Positions 11,756 through 20,402 of a DNA stretch of 64,000 nucleotides are shown piece by piece; the stretch's first letter is position 1, and every line of letters starts with the position of its first letter. The notes under the pieces were generated by a model that saw only the letters and a program-made list of their open reading frames with translations, was not told where the DNA came from and did no database searches. Position numbers and translations under genes: made by a program. This stretch comes from an uncultured Pseudorhodobacter sp. (GTDB taxonomy: Bacteria; Pseudomonadota; Alphaproteobacteria; Rhodobacterales; Rhodobacteraceae): the NCBI GenBank assembly GCA_913062925.1, contig CAJXWJ010000005.1, positions 20,326-84,325 on the forward strand. The letters run 5' to 3'.

Positions 11756-12010
11756 ATGAAAAAAGGCGATTGGGCAGAGCTGGCGGTTTCGGGGGCGGAG
11801 TTTTCCGTCAAGGTCACCCCACGCGCGCGGCGCAATGCGGTCAGCCGCGAGGCGGGCCAGATCCGTATCACTGTCACCGCAGCCCCCGAAGATGGCCGCG
11901 CCACGGCGGCGGTGGCCGAAGCGCTGGCCCATGCGCTGGGGGTGGCCAAAACCCGTCTGACGCTGCTGCGCGGAGCGGTGGCGCGCGACAAGGTGTTTCG
12001 GCTGGATTGA
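11756..12010 (+). CDS. DUF167 (YggU) family protein
   Basis: 84 residues. FSVKVTPRARRNAV and ITVTAAPEDGRATAAVAEALAHALGV-type segments are the hallmark of the DUF167/YggU family. Its function is not firmly known. ATG 11756 follows a short gap after the divergently transcribed nitroreductase. It ends flush against the convergent small gene at 12011. Confidence 0.9.
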   Translation: MKKGDWAELAVSGAEFSVKVTPRARRNAVSREAGQIRITVTAAPEDGRATAAVAEALAHALGVAKTRLTLLRGAVARDKVFRLD

Positions 12011-12253
12011 TCAGGCCTTGGACGCGATGCGGTAGCTGCCCTCGGGCAGATCCAAGGCGGCGGCCAGATCTTGCAGCTGCGCCATCGACAGGGTGATGCT
12101 GACCACCATATCGGTGATCGGATTGACCTGGCGCAGCACCACGCAATCTTCAAAGGCCTCGATCGTCAGATCTTGTTGCAGGGCTGCGGTTTGTACACCC
12201 TCGTCGACCAAGGTAATCACCGTGGCGTCAAAGTCATGCTCGATCGTGAACAT
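12011..12253 (-). CDS. Hypothetical 80-aa protein
   Basis: 80 residues beginning MFTIEHDFDATVITLVDEG, with GGAGAGCG correctly placed before the ATG. It is acidic, with alternating hydrophobic residues that suggest beta strands, and ends LPEGSYRIASKA. There is no signal peptide, membrane segment or motif that I recognise. Ribosome binding site and codon pattern make it a real gene. Function unknown. Confidence 0.65.
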   Translation of the reverse strand: MFTIEHDFDATVITLVDEGVQTAALQQDLTIEAFEDCVVLRQVNPITDMVVSITLSMAQLQDLAAALDLPEGSYRIASKA

Positions 12254-12403
12254 CGCGCTCTCCTTTTGGAGGTGGCGTCTGAAAGTGAAGCGCGATCTTG
12301 GCGTTGTGACAAGCTGTGATTGTAATTGGGCCGCTTTTTGCATTGCGAAACGGGCTTTTGCGTGTTTGATCTCGACCAGCACTTTTGGACAGGAGACGGC
12401 GGA

Positions 12404-13126
12404 ATGCGGATTTGGCGTGCTGCGGCACTTGCGTTGACGCTGGCGGGCTGTGTGCAAACCGCAAGCCCCATCGCAGCGCCAAATGCCGCCCGCGCTGCCG
12501 AGATGGCTCAGGCCAAGGCCGAGGGCAAACGAAAGGCGCAGATGTTTTTGCAGACGGTGGCGGCGGTCGCGCCAGTGGCCAAAGAGATTTGCTTGGAAAA
12601 ACAGATTGTTGGAAATTGCGACTTTCAGATTTTCGTTGATCCAAGGCTGCGGCTTCCCGAAAATGCTTATCAGACCGTCGATTACAGCGGCCGCCCTTTG
12701 ATCGGCTTTACGCTGGCCTTGTTGAGTGACGCGCGCGACGCCGATGAGATTGCCTTTGTGATGGGCCACGAGGCCGCGCATCACATTCTGGGCCATCTGG
12801 CGCAGCAGGCACAAACAGCGCAACGCGCAGCCCAAGCCGCCGCCGTGACCGCCGCAGATCAGGGCCAATCCCGCCGCCAGATCCGCACTGCCCAGCGTGC
12901 GGCGGCCTTGGCAGCAACCGAGGGCTATTCCAAACTGTTCGAGTTGCAGGCAGATGCTTTGGGGGCCGAAATCGCCCTGCGCGCGGGCTTTGATCCCTTG
13001 CTGGGGGCGGCGTTTTTTGACCGCTTGCCGCAGCCACATCACGGCGAGGCCAGCAGTCACCCCGACAACCGCACCCGCAAAGCGCTGGTGGCACAAACTG
13101 TGCAGCAGCTGCGACGCAGGAGCTAG
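12404..13126 (+). CDS. M48-family metalloprotease lipoprotein
   Basis: 240 residues. A lipoprotein signal with LTLAGC (lipid-bearing Cys16) should anchor it to a membrane, facing the periplasm. The zinc motif HEAAH is at 122-126, and the third ligand Glu180 is in FELQADALG. This arrangement is that of BepA/LoiP-like M48 peptidases, which act in envelope quality control. GGAGACGG precedes ATG 12404. The YigZ-like gene follows after three bases and probably shares its transcript. Confidence 0.88.
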   Translation: MRIWRAAALALTLAGCVQTASPIAAPNAARAAEMAQAKAEGKRKAQMFLQTVAAVAPVAKEICLEKQIVGNCDFQIFVDPRLRLPENAYQTVDYSGRPLIGFTLALLSDARDADEIAFVMGHEAAHHILGHLAQQAQTAQRAAQAAAVTAADQGQSRRQIRTAQRAAALAATEGYSKLFELQADALGAEIALRAGFDPLLGAAFFDRLPQPHHGEASSHPDNRTRKALVAQTVQQLRRRS

Positions 13127-13129
13127 GCG

Positions 13130-13498
13130 GTGTTGCAGATCGAAGATGTCTTGCGCGACCGCGGCTCGCGCTATGCGGTCTCGGGTGGGGCGGTGCAGGG
13201 CCGCGCGGGGGCCGACGCCTTTGTGGCCGAGCTGAAACGGGTGAAGAAATTCGCCAAGGCAACCCATAACACTTGGGCCTGCGTGTTCTCCGATCTGGGG
13301 CCGGTGAAGGCCGATGACGGCGAGGCTGGCGCGGGGGCGGTGATCTTAAAGATGCTAGAGCGCGAAGGGCTTTACGATCATATCGTGGTGGTGACGCGTT
13401 GGTATGGCGGGGTGCATCTGGGTGGCGACCGCTTTGCTCATGTGGTGTCATCGGTGCGCGCCTATTTCGCGGCCCTGCACAGCGCACAGAGCCGCTAG
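13130..13498 (+). CDS. YigZ/IMPACT-type protein, N-terminal domain only
   Basis: 122 residues. The core FAKATHNTWACVFSD...KADDGEAGAGAVILKML...IVVVTRWYGGVHLGGDRF is the UPF0029/IMPACT N-terminal domain. Usual bacterial YigZ is about 200 residues with a second domain, so this is a single-domain form. Start is GTG at 13130 (TTG at 13133 is also possible) with AGGAG upstream at 13118-13122. Biochemical role unclear; eukaryotic IMPACT is linked to translation control. Confidence 0.8.
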   Translation: MLQIEDVLRDRGSRYAVSGGAVQGRAGADAFVAELKRVKKFAKATHNTWACVFSDLGPVKADDGEAGAGAVILKMLEREGLYDHIVVVTRWYGGVHLGGDRFAHVVSSVRAYFAALHSAQSR

Positions 13499-13502
13499 GG
13501 CG

Positions 13503-13745
13503 TTATAGTGCTGAATGCGACCCGTCGCAGAGCGCGCCGTTCTTCGAGTTTTTGCAGCCGCAGAAATAGGCGGTCTTGCTGGTCTCGGCGGTGAATTTTG
13601 TCGGCGCAAAGCTGCTGCCTTTATGGCTGCCATCGCAGAAAGGTTGCGATTTCGATTGGCCACAAGAACACCAGAAATAGGTCTTTCCGGCCTCGACCTC
13701 GACAGGGAAGGGGGCTTTTTGGGCGATATTTGGAACGTCAGACAT
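13503..13745 (-). CDS. CDGSH iron-sulfur protein with two clusters
   Basis: 80 residues with two CDGSH boxes. The first has C26, C28, C37 and H41 (FCDGSH). The second has C62, C64, C73 and H77 (LCDGSH). Each 3Cys-1His set binds a [2Fe-2S] cluster. This is the short bacterial tandem type (MitoNEET-related). There is no membrane anchor, so it is cytosolic. Likely redox or Fe-S handling; partner unknown. AAGGAAACCCG precedes the ATG. Confidence 0.93.
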   Translation of the reverse strand: MSDVPNIAQKAPFPVEVEAGKTYFWCSCGQSKSQPFCDGSHKGSSFAPTKFTAETSKTAYFCGCKNSKNGALCDGSHSAL

Positions 13746-13951
13746 CGGGTTTCCTTTGGGCTGGATGCAGGGGCACTATGGCGCAACTTTACGGCTTGCG
13801 GGCATTTTCTTTTGTGCAAAAGCGCGCAGAGCGGCAAGGTTTCTGCGCAAGGGATTGATCTAAAGCAGCATGGCCGCGCGGCTTTGGCGGCATGATCAAA
13901 GCTTCAATCGCCCAAAAGGCCCGCGTGGCCAGAGCCTCATAGGAGCTTTCC

Positions 13952-14164
13952 ATGACTGTCAAATTCAGCCTTTTGCTTATTCCTTTGGCTTTCGCGCTTG
14001 CGGGCTGTCTGGAAAACAACACCCAACGCGCGGCTGCGGGGGCTGTGGGCGGTGCGGTGCTTTCGGGCGCAGTCGGCGCAAGTCCGGTGACGGGGGCGGT
14101 GATCGGCGCAGGGGTCGGCTATTTCTGCAACGATCTGAACCTTCCTGGCTGTACCAACCGCTAG
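13952..14164 (+). CDS. Small glycine-zipper lipoprotein
   Basis: 70 residues. The signal MTVKFSLLLIPLAFALAGC ends in a lipobox (Cys19). A Gly/Ala-rich zipper follows (AAAGAVGGAVLSGAVGA, GAVIGAGVGYFC), resembling the membrane-spanning part of SlyB/OmpA-like glycine-zipper proteins. It probably sits in the outer or inner membrane. GGAGCTTTCC precedes the start. Role unknown; possibly envelope structure. Confidence 0.75.
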   Translation: MTVKFSLLLIPLAFALAGCLENNTQRAAAGAVGGAVLSGAVGASPVTGAVIGAGVGYFCNDLNLPGCTNR

Positions 14165-14184
14165 AAAAGCCAGGATCTTGCGCG

Positions 14185-16197
14185 CTAATTGCCGCCAAGC
14201 AGCTTGCCCAAAGCCTTGGCGGCCTGATCTTTGAGGGCTTGCTCGGCCGCGCGCCTTGCCGCATCTTGCACGCTCTCGCCTTCGGCTTGGGTGACACCCA
14301 GCTTTTTGGCGACCTCTGCCCGCGCCTTTGCTTCCAGATCAGCCTTTTTAGCCGCAAGCTGGGCTTGCAGCTTGGCCTTTTGCTCGGCCAGTTTTTCATC
14401 GGCAATCGCTTGTAAATCCAGCGCAAATTTCGGGCTGGCCCAGGTGCCGCTGATCAGCAAAGGGGCCGTCAGCCCGCCGCTGCCATCGGCACCCGCCAAA
14501 GCTGTGGCCTTGATGCGGTAGCTTTGGCTGCGCGCGCCCAGATCGACCTCGCCCACCCCTCGTGCCGTCAGATCAGACGAGGCGAGCAGCAGATCGTCGT
14601 TGCGCAACACCCCACCTGTGATCGTGAAGGTACCTGTCAGCGCGTCAAAAACCGTCTTTTGCCCCGCGCCCACATAGGATGTGTCCAGCCGGCGCAGCAT
14701 GCCGGCAATATCCAGTCCCAAAACCTGCCCCCGTGTCAGCGACAGCGCGCCCGATCCCGACATCTTATGCATGATCGCATCAACCGTATTGCCGGAACTC
14801 AGGAATTTCAGCGTCAGATCGCCGGTGCCGAGCAGCCGTTCGTAGCCGCCAAAATCGCGCAAAAGCGCTTGTAAATCCATGCCGCGAAACGCCAGATCGC
14901 CCGCAACCGAGACGCCGTTACGCCCGTTTACAACCAGATTTCCTGCCATTGTGCCGCCATAGCCCGCAGCCTTGGCGACATCCATCACCAGCCGCGCATT
15001 GTCCAGCCGCACCACTGCCTGCACCGCCCCCAGCTTGACCATACCCAGATCAAGCCCTTGGGCAGACAAGGAAATATCGGCGTCCATCGCTGAAAGCGCC
15101 GAAAGATCAATGCGGTCTTGCGGCCAGCCCTGCGCCTGTGCGCCACCCCCCGCGCCGCCGCCTGCACCGCCCGAGGCGCTGGCCAAATTCAGCGCGCCCG
15201 CCACCACTTTGGCCGAGATTTTCGCCCGCGCGCCGGGGGTGTAATCGGCATCGACCGACAGCTTTGCCCCGTCCAGCACCACAGAGCCGCCACGCAGATG
15301 CGCGCTGCCTGCTTGCGTCAGCGTCACCGCCCCGGCCAGCTGCACCGCGCGCTGGCCCAGACCTGCGGGCATCTGCGGCGCGGCAATGCCCGCCAGCGCC
15401 GAAATCGCGCGCAGATCGGCAAGATCGGCTTGCAGATTGCCCTCGGCCACCGGCCCCGCCCAGCCCGCGCGGCCCTGAAAGCTGATCTGCGCGGCCCCTG
15501 CGCTCAGATCCAGCGCCGCACCGCCAACTTTACCATCCAGAAAATCCTGAAAGCCATCGACGCGGCCCTTGGCGGAAAAATCTTGCCCGTTCATCTGCGC
15601 GGTCAAATCAAAGCTGGCAGGTCCGGTATAGCTTGGCAGGCTGGCCCGCGCCGTGATCTTCGATAGCGCCACTTTAGTGCCCGCAGCATGGTCGATAAAC
15701 ACCACCTCGCCGCCAGAAATCATTGCTTGATCAAGGCTATAGCTGCTACCCACCCCGGGTGTCTGGGTCGAGATCGTGCCCCCCGAGCCCCCCGCAGCTG
15801 CGGCGCCAAATACCCAGTTTTCCTGCCCCTTGGTCGAGCGTTCCAGCACAATTTTAGGGTCAATCGCTTGCAAGCTGGTGATCTTGACCTCGCCAGCAAT
15901 CAACGCGCGCGCGTCCAGCCCAATCGAGAGCGCCTGCGCCGACAGCATGGGCCCCGCGCTTGACCACTCGGCATTCGACACCGAAATCGGCCCGGTTTGC
16001 ACGCCCAAGGTTGGGTAAAACGAGGGCCGCACCGCACCTGAAATGACCAGATCGCGGCCGGTCAGCGCGTTAAACTGCGATACCGCTAGGCTGGCGATTT
16101 TCTCGGTCGGGATCGCAAACAGCGCACCAACCGCCAAAACCACCACGAAAATCAGGGCAAAAACAGTCCGAACAATCCAACGCATACCAAGCCTCAT
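14185..16197 (-). CDS. AsmA family protein
   Basis: 670 residues. A single N-terminal membrane segment (VRTVFALIFVVVLAVGALFAI) is followed by the AsmA domain start FNALTGRDLVISGAVRPSFYPTLGVQ and a long beta-rich repeat region typical of bridge-like lipid-transfer proteins. The AsmA C-terminal region (NTVDAIMHKMSGSGALSLTRG ... ATALAGADGSGGLTAPLLISGTW) comes next. A charged, Ala/Lys/Glu-rich coiled-coil tail (~605-670) closes the protein. AsmA proteins work between inner and outer membrane in phospholipid homeostasis. The start may be 16197 or an in-frame ATG at 16185. Confidence 0.9.
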   Translation of the reverse strand: MRLGMRWIVRTVFALIFVVVLAVGALFAIPTEKIASLAVSQFNALTGRDLVISGAVRPSFYPTLGVQTGPISVSNAEWSSAGPMLSAQALSIGLDARALIAGEVKITSLQAIDPKIVLERSTKGQENWVFGAAAAGGSGGTISTQTPGVGSSYSLDQAMISGGEVVFIDHAAGTKVALSKITARASLPSYTGPASFDLTAQMNGQDFSAKGRVDGFQDFLDGKVGGAALDLSAGAAQISFQGRAGWAGPVAEGNLQADLADLRAISALAGIAAPQMPAGLGQRAVQLAGAVTLTQAGSAHLRGGSVVLDGAKLSVDADYTPGARAKISAKVVAGALNLASASGGAGGGAGGGAQAQGWPQDRIDLSALSAMDADISLSAQGLDLGMVKLGAVQAVVRLDNARLVMDVAKAAGYGGTMAGNLVVNGRNGVSVAGDLAFRGMDLQALLRDFGGYERLLGTGDLTLKFLSSGNTVDAIMHKMSGSGALSLTRGQVLGLDIAGMLRRLDTSYVGAGQKTVFDALTGTFTITGGVLRNDDLLLASSDLTARGVGEVDLGARSQSYRIKATALAGADGSGGLTAPLLISGTWASPKFALDLQAIADEKLAEQKAKLQAQLAAKKADLEAKARAEVAKKLGVTQAEGESVQDAARRAAEQALKDQAAKALGKLLGGN

Positions 16198-16328
16198 TGA
16201 TTTCTACCCTAGCCTAAGGCCTTGGCTTCAAAACACAAGCGCTTGCCCAGCAACGGCAGCCCTTCGCGCGTAAACAGCTGTGAGAGCCCCCCTATCGCGC
16301 TTTCATGTTTCGCGATATATGCGGCGGC

Positions 16329-17711
16329 ATGTCGCAAAATCCTCCGCTGCCAAATCTTGGCCTCCGCCCCGATCTCGCCCCGAAACTGACCCTGCGCGAC
16401 ACGCCGCGCCCGGGCCAGCCGACCATTGGCATGGTCAGCCTTGGCTGCCCAAAGGCGCTGGTGGACAGCGAACGCATCCTGACGCGGCTGCGCGCCGAGG
16501 GCTATGCCATCAGCCCCGATTACAAGGGCGCCGATGCGGTGATCGTCAACACCTGCGGCTTTCTCGATTCGGCCAAGGCCGAAAGCCTTGAAGCGATTGG
16601 CGAGGCGCTGGCCGAAAATGGCCGCGTCATCGTCACCGGCTGTCTGGGCGCGGAACCCGAATATATCACCGGTGCGCATCCCAAGGTTTTGGCCGTGACC
16701 GGTCCGCATCAATACGAGGCGGTTCTGGACGCTGTGCATCGCGCCGTGCCCGCCAAGCCCGACCCCTTTATCGACCTTTTGCCCGCAAGTGCGGTGTCGC
16801 TGACCCCGCGCCACTACAGCTATCTGAAGATTTCAGAGGGCTGCAATCACAAGTGCAAATTCTGCATCATCCCCGATATGCGCGGCCTGTTGCAAAGCCG
16901 CCCCGCTCATGCCGTGCTGCGCGAGGCTGAAAAGCTGGTGCAATCGGGCGTGCGCGAATTGCTGGTGATTTCGCAAGACACCTCGGCTTATGGGCTTGAT
17001 CTGAAACATGCCACCGATCGTGGCCACCGCGCCCATATCACTGATCTTGCGCGCGATCTAGGATCGCTGGGCGCTTGGGTGCGGCTGCATTACGTCTACC
17101 CCTATCCGCATGTGCGCGACCTTATTCCGCTGATGGCCGAGGGGCTGATCCTGCCTTACCTCGACATCCCGTTTCAGCATGCCGACCCGCAGGTTCTTAA
17201 ACGCATGGCCCGCCCTGCCGCTGCCGCCAAAACGCTGGACGAAATCGCGGCCTGGCGCGCGATCTGCCCTGAAATCACCCTGCGCTCGACCTTTATCGTC
17301 GGATATCCCGGCGAGACCGAGGCCGAGTTTCAGACCCTGCTGGATTGGATGGACGAGGCGCAGTTGGATCGGGTGGGCTGTTTTCAGTATGAAGACGTCG
17401 CTGGCGCACGGTCAAACGCGTTGCCCGATCATGTGGCGCCCGAGATCAAGCAAGAGCGCTGGGATCGTTTTATGGAAAAGGCACAAGCGATTTCCGAGAC
17501 AAAACTGGCTGCAAAGGTTGGGAAAGTGCTAGACGTCATCGTGGACGAGGTCGACGCCGATGGCGCCACCTGTCGTAGCATGGCTGATGCGCCCGAGATC
17601 GACGGCAACCTGTTTATCGATGAAGGCTTTGAGGGCTTGCAAACCGGCGCAATCGTCAAGGTTCGTGTCGATGAGGCGGGCGAATACGATCTTTGGGGCC
17701 GCTTGGTCTAA
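16329..17711 (+). CDS. rimO: Ribosomal protein S12 methylthiotransferase
   Basis: 460 residues. It adds a methylthio group to an aspartate of S12 using S-adenosylmethionine. The UPF0004 domain holds C40, C76 and C105 for one [4Fe-4S] cluster. The radical-SAM motif CNHKCKFC (C172, C176, C179) holds the second. A TRAM domain ends the protein. RimO rather than MiaB is indicated by [15 protein letters not shown]. An upstream in-frame ATG at 16305 exists; I prefer 16329 because family members begin MSQN-like. A GC hairpin (17717-17738) follows the stop. Confidence 0.95.
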   Translation: MSQNPPLPNLGLRPDLAPKLTLRDTPRPGQPTIGMVSLGCPKALVDSERILTRLRAEGYAISPDYKGADAVIVNTCGFLDSAKAESLEAIGEALAENGRVIVTGCLGAEPEYITGAHPKVLAVTGPHQYEAVLDAVHRAVPAKPDPFIDLLPASAVSLTPRHYSYLKISEGCNHKCKFCIIPDMRGLLQSRPAHAVLREAEKLVQSGVRELLVISQDTSAYGLDLKHATDRGHRAHITDLARDLGSLGAWVRLHYVYPYPHVRDLIPLMAEGLILPYLDIPFQHADPQVLKRMARPAAAAKTLDEIAAWRAICPEITLRSTFIVGYPGETEAEFQTLLDWMDEAQLDRVGCFQYEDVAGARSNALPDHVAPEIKQERWDRFMEKAQAISETKLAAKVGKVLDVIVDEVDADGATCRSMADAPEIDGNLFIDEGFEGLQTGAIVKVRVDEAGEYDLWGRLV

Positions 17712-17716
17712 GGCCC

Positions 17717-17738
17717 GCCCCCCGCCTGCGAAGGGGGC
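17717..17738. terminator. Possible bidirectional terminator between rimO and cheB
   Basis: GCCCCC (17717-17722) pairs with GGGGGC (17733-17738) around a ten-base loop, in the 60-base convergent gap between rimO and cheB. It has no T-run, so the call rests on position. Confidence 0.35.
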
Positions 17739-17771
17739 AGAGCTTGTCCGATCACGCGGTTTTGCACTGCA

Positions 17772-18857
17772 TCAGCCCTTGGCCGCACGATCGCTGCGGC
17801 TGATCCGCAAAACCGCGCCGGCAAGCCGCTCTAGCGGCAGTTCTTCGTCAACAGCGCCGATGATTTTCGCCTCTTTCGGCATGCCATAGACCACGCAACT
17901 CGCTTCATCCTGACCGAATGTATAGGCGTTCGCGGCGCGCATTTCCTTCAGACCGCGGGCGCCATCGTCGCCCATGCCGGTCATGATCACCCCGATCGCA
18001 TTGCGTCCGGCCACCCGCGCAACCGAGCGAAACAAGACATCAACCGAAGGCCGATGCCGCGAGACCGGGGGGCCGTCTTTAATATCAATCTGATAGGTCG
18101 CGCCGCTGCGCTGCACCAAGAGATGCTGGTTTCCAGGCGCAATCAAAGCATGGCCGCGCAACAGCCGGTCGCCGCGCTTGGCTTCCGAAACAGTAATCGC
18201 GCAGCTGGTGTTCAAACGTTCGGCAAAGGCGCGGGTGAAAGCTGCGGGCATGTGTTGCACCACGACAATGGCCGGCGAATCTGGCGGCATCGCCTCAAGA
18301 AAGATCCGCAGCGCCTCGGGCCCACCGGTTGAAATGCCGACGGCAACGATTTTTTCAGTGGTCTGTGTCATCGCTGTTGCATTGGCGGGCGGCGCAAGGA
18401 TTACATCGGCACTGTGTTTGGATTCCACTTTATGCGGGCGGTGCGCGAAAACGCGGGCCTTACTTGCGGCCTTAACCGTCTCAATAATGGTGCGGTGGCT
18501 GTCGTTTAGAAAGGATTTGACAGCCATTTGCGGCTTGCAAATCACATCCACCGCGCCCGCTGCCATGGCTTCAATATAGGTTGCTGATTTTTCCGCGACC
18601 AAAGACGAGCAAATCACCACCGGAATCGGATGTTGCGCCATCAGTTTACGCAGAAAGGTAAGCCCGTCCATCCGCGGCATTTCCACATCCAAAACAATGA
18701 CATCGGGGCGTTCGTGCCGCATTTTCTCGGCCGCGATAAAGGGATCAACCGCGGCGGCCATCACCTCCAAATTCGGGTCTGAATTGATAATCTCGCTGAG
18801 GCATTGCCGCACGACGGCACTGTCATCGACGATCAGCACGCGGATTTTTTTCTGCAT
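17772..18857 (-). CDS. cheB: Chemotaxis protein-glutamate methylesterase CheB
   Basis: 361 residues, full length. The receiver domain has D57 as phospho-acceptor ([13 protein letters not shown]). The C-terminal methylesterase has the catalytic triad Ser176 (GISTGGP), His202 (VQHMPAAF) and Asp298 (MGDDGARG). It removes methyl groups from, or deamidates, chemoreceptors for adaptation. No cheD is present, so CheB probably does any deamidation. The start is uncertain: ATG 18857 matches the family N-terminus ([12 protein letters not shown]), while in-frame ATG 18884 also has a good AAAGG and would overlap cheR. Last gene of the operon. Confidence 0.95.
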   Translation of the reverse strand: MQKKIRVLIVDDSAVVRQCLSEIINSDPNLEVMAAAVDPFIAAEKMRHERPDVIVLDVEMPRMDGLTFLRKLMAQHPIPVVICSSLVAEKSATYIEAMAAGAVDVICKPQMAVKSFLNDSHRTIIETVKAASKARVFAHRPHKVESKHSADVILAPPANATAMTQTTEKIVAVGISTGGPEALRIFLEAMPPDSPAIVVVQHMPAAFTRAFAERLNTSCAITVSEAKRGDRLLRGHALIAPGNQHLLVQRSGATYQIDIKDGPPVSRHRPSVDVLFRSVARVAGRNAIGVIMTGMGDDGARGLKEMRAANAYTFGQDEASCVVYGMPKEAKIIGAVDEELPLERLAGAVLRISRSDRAAKG

Positions 18858-18873
18858 TCCTGCACCCTTGTTT

Positions 18874-19788
18874 TCATTTAGCATTGCATGCCTTTCTGTA
18901 GACCGATGGCGCCACCTGTGTCAGATCCTCTGGTAGGTTCGAGATCGCCTCTGCATGGCCTGTGATGAGATACCCCCCAGGCCGAATGCGCCGCAAAACG
19001 TTCTGAATCGCGGCATCTTTTTCTTTTTGTTTAAAGTATATCAATACGTTGCGCATAAATACGACATCTGCTCTTTCGGAAAAACCCACCTCAAGATCGA
19101 CAAGATTCGCCCATTTGAAGCGGGCCTTGCCGCGTAGGTCGGGGGTAACGCGAAACAGTGTGCCGCCTGCGCTGATCTGACTCTCGGGTTTCGAACGCAA
19201 GATATAGGCGCGGCGCAAGTCTTCGCTGAGCCCCGACAGTTCTTCCAATGTGAAGACTGCATTCGCCGCTCGGGCCAGCACGCGACGCGAGACATCGGTG
19301 CCAAGCAGCGACCAGCGCAGCCTATCTGGAGTCGAAAGGCAGAGCTGGTGCAACACGATGCCCGCAGTCCAAAGCTCTGACCCGATGGAACAGGCCGCCG
19401 ACCAGATCACCAGCGGCCATTCCTTTCCTGCGCCCAATTGCATCAGATTGGGCAGGCCGGTGGTTTTCAGAAAATCGAAATGCGCCCGTTCCCGAAAAAA
19501 ATCCGTGGTATGAGTGGCGAGCGATTCCACCAGAAATTGAGCCTCACTCGCACCGTGGATGCCGTTGAGCCGTGCAATATAGGCGTCGGTGTCGGTCAAA
19601 CCCAGTTCTTTAAGCCGCCGGTTGACGCGTAGCCGCAGAAAACCGCTGTTGTTTGGATCGACATTGATCCCCGAAAGCCGTTTCACCGTGCCCACAATCT
19701 GCAAGGCATCCCGCGCAGCGATTGGCTGCTGCAAGGTTTGGCTTTGTGCCATCATCTCTTGGATCGTGCGGTTTTCTTGGTTGCGCAT
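18874..19788 (-). CDS. cheR: Chemotaxis protein methyltransferase CheR
   Basis: 304 residues. It methylates receptor glutamates with S-adenosylmethionine. The N-terminal helical domain is followed by the SAM-binding [15 protein letters not shown] (a variant of the usual CSTGEEPYS) and the MRNVLIYF motif. It starts three bases after cheW and ends at the beginning of cheB. The receptor encoded in the same operon lacks a C-terminal NWETF-like pentapeptide, so tethering of CheR by that route is not evident. Confidence 0.95.
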   Translation of the reverse strand: MRNQENRTIQEMMAQSQTLQQPIAARDALQIVGTVKRLSGINVDPNNSGFLRLRVNRRLKELGLTDTDAYIARLNGIHGASEAQFLVESLATHTTDFFRERAHFDFLKTTGLPNLMQLGAGKEWPLVIWSAACSIGSELWTAGIVLHQLCLSTPDRLRWSLLGTDVSRRVLARAANAVFTLEELSGLSEDLRRAYILRSKPESQISAGGTLFRVTPDLRGKARFKWANLVDLEVGFSERADVVFMRNVLIYFKQKEKDAAIQNVLRRIRPGGYLITGHAEAISNLPEDLTQVAPSVYRKACNAK

Positions 19789-19791
19789 GGT

Positions 19792-20337
19792 TTAGTCGAA
19801 ATCAAAGGGACCGCGCAGATCATTGGCCAGAAGCCTGCTGAAAGAGAGGACATAAACCAAGCGGCCATCAATCCGCGCGACGCCGTCCAAGATAGAGGCG
19901 TCCCAGGCGCCTAGCGCCGCAGGTGCTGGTTCGATTCGGTCCGCGGCAATATCGGTGACATTACGCACCTTGTCTGCGATGATCCCGATCGGGGCTTTGC
20001 TGCTGGATCCGATTTCCAGAACAATGATCCGCCGATGGGGCGAGGCAGGATCCGCGGCCAGCCCCAGTTTGTTTTGCAGGTCAAGCACCGCAAGGCCTTC
20101 GCCGCGCACATCAATCATTCCCAAAAGCTCCATCCCCGCATTTGGGAGGGGAGCCACGGGCTGCATATCCAAAATCTCGCGAACATCGCAGACATCGGTG
20201 GCCAAGGTTTGATCGCCAATATCGAAGGTCACATAGGTTGTGATCGGTTCAGAAGCGGTCGATGCCGTGTCAGTTTGGTCGCCAAAGCCGCCGAAGGGGC
20301 TTGAGGTTTGTGCTGCGATGGAGGGAGCTGCGGTCAT
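19792..20337 (-). CDS. cheW: Chemotaxis coupling protein CheW (second copy in operon)
   Basis: 181 residues. CheW fold: ITTYVTFDIGDQTLATDVCDVREIL, LLGMIDVRGEGLAVLDL and IGIIADKVRNVTDIA. It links CheA to receptors. The N-terminal ~40 residues are low-complexity and probably disordered. ATG 20337 was chosen over an in-frame ATG at 20406. It lies between the mcp gene and cheR. A GC hairpin (GGGGG/CCCCC with inner CCG/CGG, 20371-20393) precedes it and could reduce read-through from mcp. Confidence 0.9.
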   Translation of the reverse strand: MTAAPSIAAQTSSPFGGFGDQTDTASTASEPITTYVTFDIGDQTLATDVCDVREILDMQPVAPLPNAGMELLGMIDVRGEGLAVLDLQNKLGLAADPASPHRRIIVLEIGSSSKAPIGIIADKVRNVTDIAADRIEPAPAALGAWDASILDGVARIDGRLVYVLSFSRLLANDLRGPFDFD

Positions 20338-20402
20338 GAAACACTCGTGAAGATCAGGGATTAGGGGGCAGGGGGGCCGTAATCGGCACCCCCGCGCATC
20401 GA